A DNA stretch of 63,115 nucleotides from Candidatus Poseidoniaceae archaeon. GTDB taxonomy: Archaea; Thermoplasmatota; Poseidoniia; Poseidoniales; Poseidoniaceae. Positions within the stretch are counted from its first letter, which is position 1, and each line of letters starts with the position of its first letter. Positions 62,701 to 63,115 of the stretch are shown here, one piece after another. The notes below the pieces were generated by a model. It saw only the letters and a program-made list of their open reading frames with translations, had not been told where the DNA came from and ran no database searches. The stretch is from NCBI GenBank assembly GCA_028356125.1, contig JAOMTZ010000010.1:1-63115 (forward strand). Reading direction: 5' to 3'. Position numbers and translations under genes: made by a program.

Positions 62701-63050
62701 ATTCAGGAACTCTGATTGCAGAAAACTCTGCTATTATCTACGGTAACGCACTAGCTCCTTCAACTGAAGCAACAGTATTCGTTAACGGTGGTACAATCGA
62801 TTGGGATGATTCAACTATCCAGAATTCTGGAAAGACTGGAATTGGTCTAATGTTCGAACAGAGCGCTGCTGGAGAAGTTGACAATATCATAGTGAAGAAC
62901 GCTGCAGTTGGAATTTATTCCTACAACGCTGCACCTACTATCAACGGTTTCACATTAAACGACAATGATGTCGGTCTAGATGTGTATGGTGGAATGATTC
63001 TACCAACAATTTACCGTAGTATAATTCTCTCTGGAAAAAGTACTGGATAA
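56727..63050 (+). CDS. Giant secreted protein with wall-associated N-terminus, DNRLRE-like and beta-helix domains; in-frame stop near window end
   Basis: 2,107 aa from ATG 56727, behind AAGGAGATGATGACGTG. The signal helix is GVGIALLLCALMVGMTMTNL. Residues about 70-330 look like the N-terminus of wall-associated/Rhs-type secreted proteins (YRLDNGDTTLITASEPLHYM, ERQFPLAIDPS). Next comes a DNRLRE-like domain (YYLPWNKLTFTSANALPTGA). The middle is Tyr/Ser/Thr-rich with Cys pairs. The C-terminal third is a right-handed beta-helix (HTLSYVDFSNTSDAAI, NFTMDHVTFTNVGTAF). The frame ends at TAA 63048, but the next 21 codons (TTYAIDLSSYLNTDTDYVQV...) are open and protein-like with no ATG, so the gene may be interrupted or continue past the window. 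Confidence 0.8.
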   Translation: MLGNKNTNKKTVMSGVGIALLLCALMVGMTMTNLVQTDAPQVESELAVASEESDDYFALPEVYEPAQYEYDETSELEGMRSMNQKAYRLDNGDTTLITASEPLHYMSSIGSWEQIDLNIMATANGWEVNENLYEVSFAPEFQNGVSVIVNPNVDPIITGINPGVVTLDESGTMPMAYMTTPSIDATSVGGNVIRYPIAEGFDLDYTVESTQLKQNLVIRERPVLDESVAYFGVSEQMRLPVGYGLFLGDDLLREEVTQTQEELTIRNLETGDVLATIPEPVVTEVDSLNAPYTGTYFIQVYGEIVVLTTTVDADWLMDEERQFPLAIDPSIRVMRATGGDCYVYTGRCVTSTYGDLQRNSNRIYYLPWNKLTFTSANALPTGATVEKIEWKQYYSYGYNYAPSGSNMKIVVMEKCGQQSLYQYLVASKSCNGAMTNIATGSTYSAQNLKMISSAVNSATAATHSFGTGVKTASLCSTATACAATTGSHNYVISALSNGGTIGMSSNAPYSATVYYYTYNSGTRNAYMQITYSGGSDTTPPVDGFVPYTGITSYKSGERTFFTNLQDNSGIDTTSTGAPHLHYSINNASYTAVKATSIGTCGSSSTDCDFRATTGSISTGDYVRYFWAYQDGASTPNLGTSPSGGSGSPNSANAPTNPYWFIVADVDNAGTDRKFTVTTTDVRAYSTSSTAKTFDRQMTYYDNSDEYVFEFDTSDCGTGSNSCFYTSSYYYWAQWEMQWTTSPPSGYNGFGGTVSGSMKMHSQDAGGYLTISADDGPGMNLIYLYDSSSNKWAMVGLGTDTGIEQQMSSGTTAAKRSTYGNTAGHLVDIPADISGSFGKFDWGGVYSSSKANWMCAGTNGFYYFFRSTSSNPSCNTGYYYVYSTYYRYSGFALGTGSGGVMAGSGSIIYKSAKVAPEPDTTAPEIDHNEMRDSHSRDRTFTFTISDGGEPPSGLKTSVSDGPMMWYRITDADGTVNGWNSKVLSPSSTRTVCETSSCDWSTSLEDLERGSELEYFVTATDKSIASTGVNTNNTSSAGWSFEVGDPNKVFVVEWHDVGYTNTYTCTYQVLMYDVTNEIEFQYDTGCKATYDYATVGYQDMTRNNGATLRSDAGYLNGANPHSVNYRIGTDSGGHSSETFDLGMTELPSYDTQITGANNGRPYGYYCYSAYYWNTYKPACNANIDMPDGFTFEYFGTEYNGSDSKNRVHISRFGNMYFKADGSTALERSLYATSNMPDLPNKGTYAMPGTIAPWWGYYSAYYCYDNTALDCSVRTRLIPFEGKGTDVSADITQPTTWSLIDSPVRINPSSASGYLSIGDDLTIEPGVVIQVAPGKGLSFDGACSTFDAQGNATDPILFESTPGTSSAITWKGLAFTGACSTGTDDRHTLSYVDFSNTSDAAIAAGSRHGSSPVSNANVGNFTMDHVTFTNVGTAFEHGSGIGTVVSMSDFEVNDARDACFDFAEDSEVTLRDGKMEDCNSGGNSAGGAIVNVPGSTSGSLNLENVEIVDSLVNLINVDFESVWISNVTATSASSQIGTVLTSAGDGADSSFYVFNMTATGYATSAIHALKTLSMEDVDWGTATVSIAPGGTSSTSAGPSGSSASIDDLTAGDVTMTRIAPTLDDLTIGALTIMGNSPSSDGIMGANWDTDGISVSGCGYYVQAETVSTDSISGSCSNSASPNNIVLGDVDATYTGTLNAIYARNSAVTVGEGSISMPTTFDKMSKASTNGRIVLIDVDQDGTDCDSATDCDVSSSSSGAIYFGGLATVKAYKALGGGAKEYKEGHTVQATVVDAGSALFTIGTHKTDSNGEASVWVLTENDAGDTYTNHNLVAYGAAGQNETLVTDSWYPGSFGVGDSIELRLELAPVSLNGTNMDCDYLRNNNTEAALGYDGTISSGGTNTFIWEGKVTMIGDLNIDDCNIIMKTVFRVASDATISPKLTISSGGSLLLSTTSTSVGTLKASTSSYPLDLDIAGGILALDGGRIMDVSGGINLDSGTLIAENSAIIYGNALAPSTEATVFVNGGTIDWDDSTIQNSGKTGIGLMFEQSAAGEVDNIIVKNAAVGIYSYNAAPTINGFTLNDNDVGLDVYGGMILPTIYRSIILSGKSTG

Positions 63051-63115
63051 ACAACCTACGCTATTGACTTGTCTTCTTACTTGAATACAGATACTGACTA
63101 TGTTCAAGTTGGATA

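Noticed and set aside
63048-63050. Stop-codon recoding (pyrrolysine or selenocysteine)
   Set aside because: The codon is TAA, not TAG or TGA, and no downstream insertion structure can be assessed.

Overview
The window looks like chromosomal DNA of a marine planktonic euryarchaeon, most likely Candidatus Poseidoniales (Marine Group II). This is inferred from gene content. There is a complete archaellum cluster, archaeal-type enzymes (aconitase-X with a fused swivel domain, PolX with a PHP domain, a Nob1-like nuclease, membrane pyrophosphatase), and an unusual load of giant secreted proteins with one C-terminal membrane anchor and an acidic tail. Five such surface proteins (about 1,056 to 2,108 aa) and one giant FtsX-type permease fill roughly 44% of the sequence. 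Gaps are short, many neighbours overlap by a few bases, and Shine-Dalgarno-like GGAGG/GAGGTGA sites precede many starts.

Layout. 1-15 kb: the 5' part of ileS (minus strand), a giant surface protein, nadE, a collagen-like/ELWxxDGT surface protein, a fused aconitase-X protein coupled to a sugar-nucleotide epimerase, a flavin reductase-like protein, a hexapeptide acyltransferase and a Bcp peroxiredoxin. 15-21.4 kb: three overlapping genes (a small protein, a 1,663-aa CARDB-type membrane protein, a coiled-coil protein) leading into the archaellum locus. 21.5-29.2 kb: arlB1, arlB2, an arlCDE-like gene, arlF, arlG, arlH, arlI and arlJ, then a strong hairpin and two tiny coupled genes. 29.6-38.6 kb: housekeeping genes (nth, polX, NifU-like, HMA protein, hppA, lipoprotein, esterase, GHMP sugar kinase, glutaredoxin).

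38.7-45.9 kb is visibly more AT-rich and looks accessory. It holds a membrane protein with a tryptophan-rich N-terminus, another membrane protein, two distal archaellin-like genes, and a 1,316-aa propeller/thrombospondin-3-type surface protein. That last gene lies between a tRNA-Glu(UUC) and an imperfect 67-69 nt copy of the tRNA's 3' end and downstream flank, the arrangement expected of a tRNA-targeted integration. 45.9-63.1 kb: a DedA-type membrane protein, a Nob1-like nuclease, tatA, a MoaD/SAMP-like protein, an ABC ATPase with its 1,451-aa FtsX permease carrying a propeller-like insert, then two giant secreted proteins separated by a perfect 14-bp UUCG hairpin terminator. The last one is interrupted by an in-frame TAA near the window edge, after which the same frame continues protein-like.

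How the parts fit: most of the window serves the cell surface, through motility (archaellum), secretion (TatA, ABC/FtsX), probable surface glycan supply (epimerase, acetyltransferase, heptose/fucose-type kinase) and large adhesin- or enzyme-like proteins. The rest is translation, NAD synthesis, DNA repair and redox housekeeping. The most notable items are the tRNA-Glu-bounded islet, the distal archaellin pair with altered cleavage sites, the ArlF with an inserted domain, the three-gene module in front of the archaellins, and the interrupted 2.1-kaa gene.
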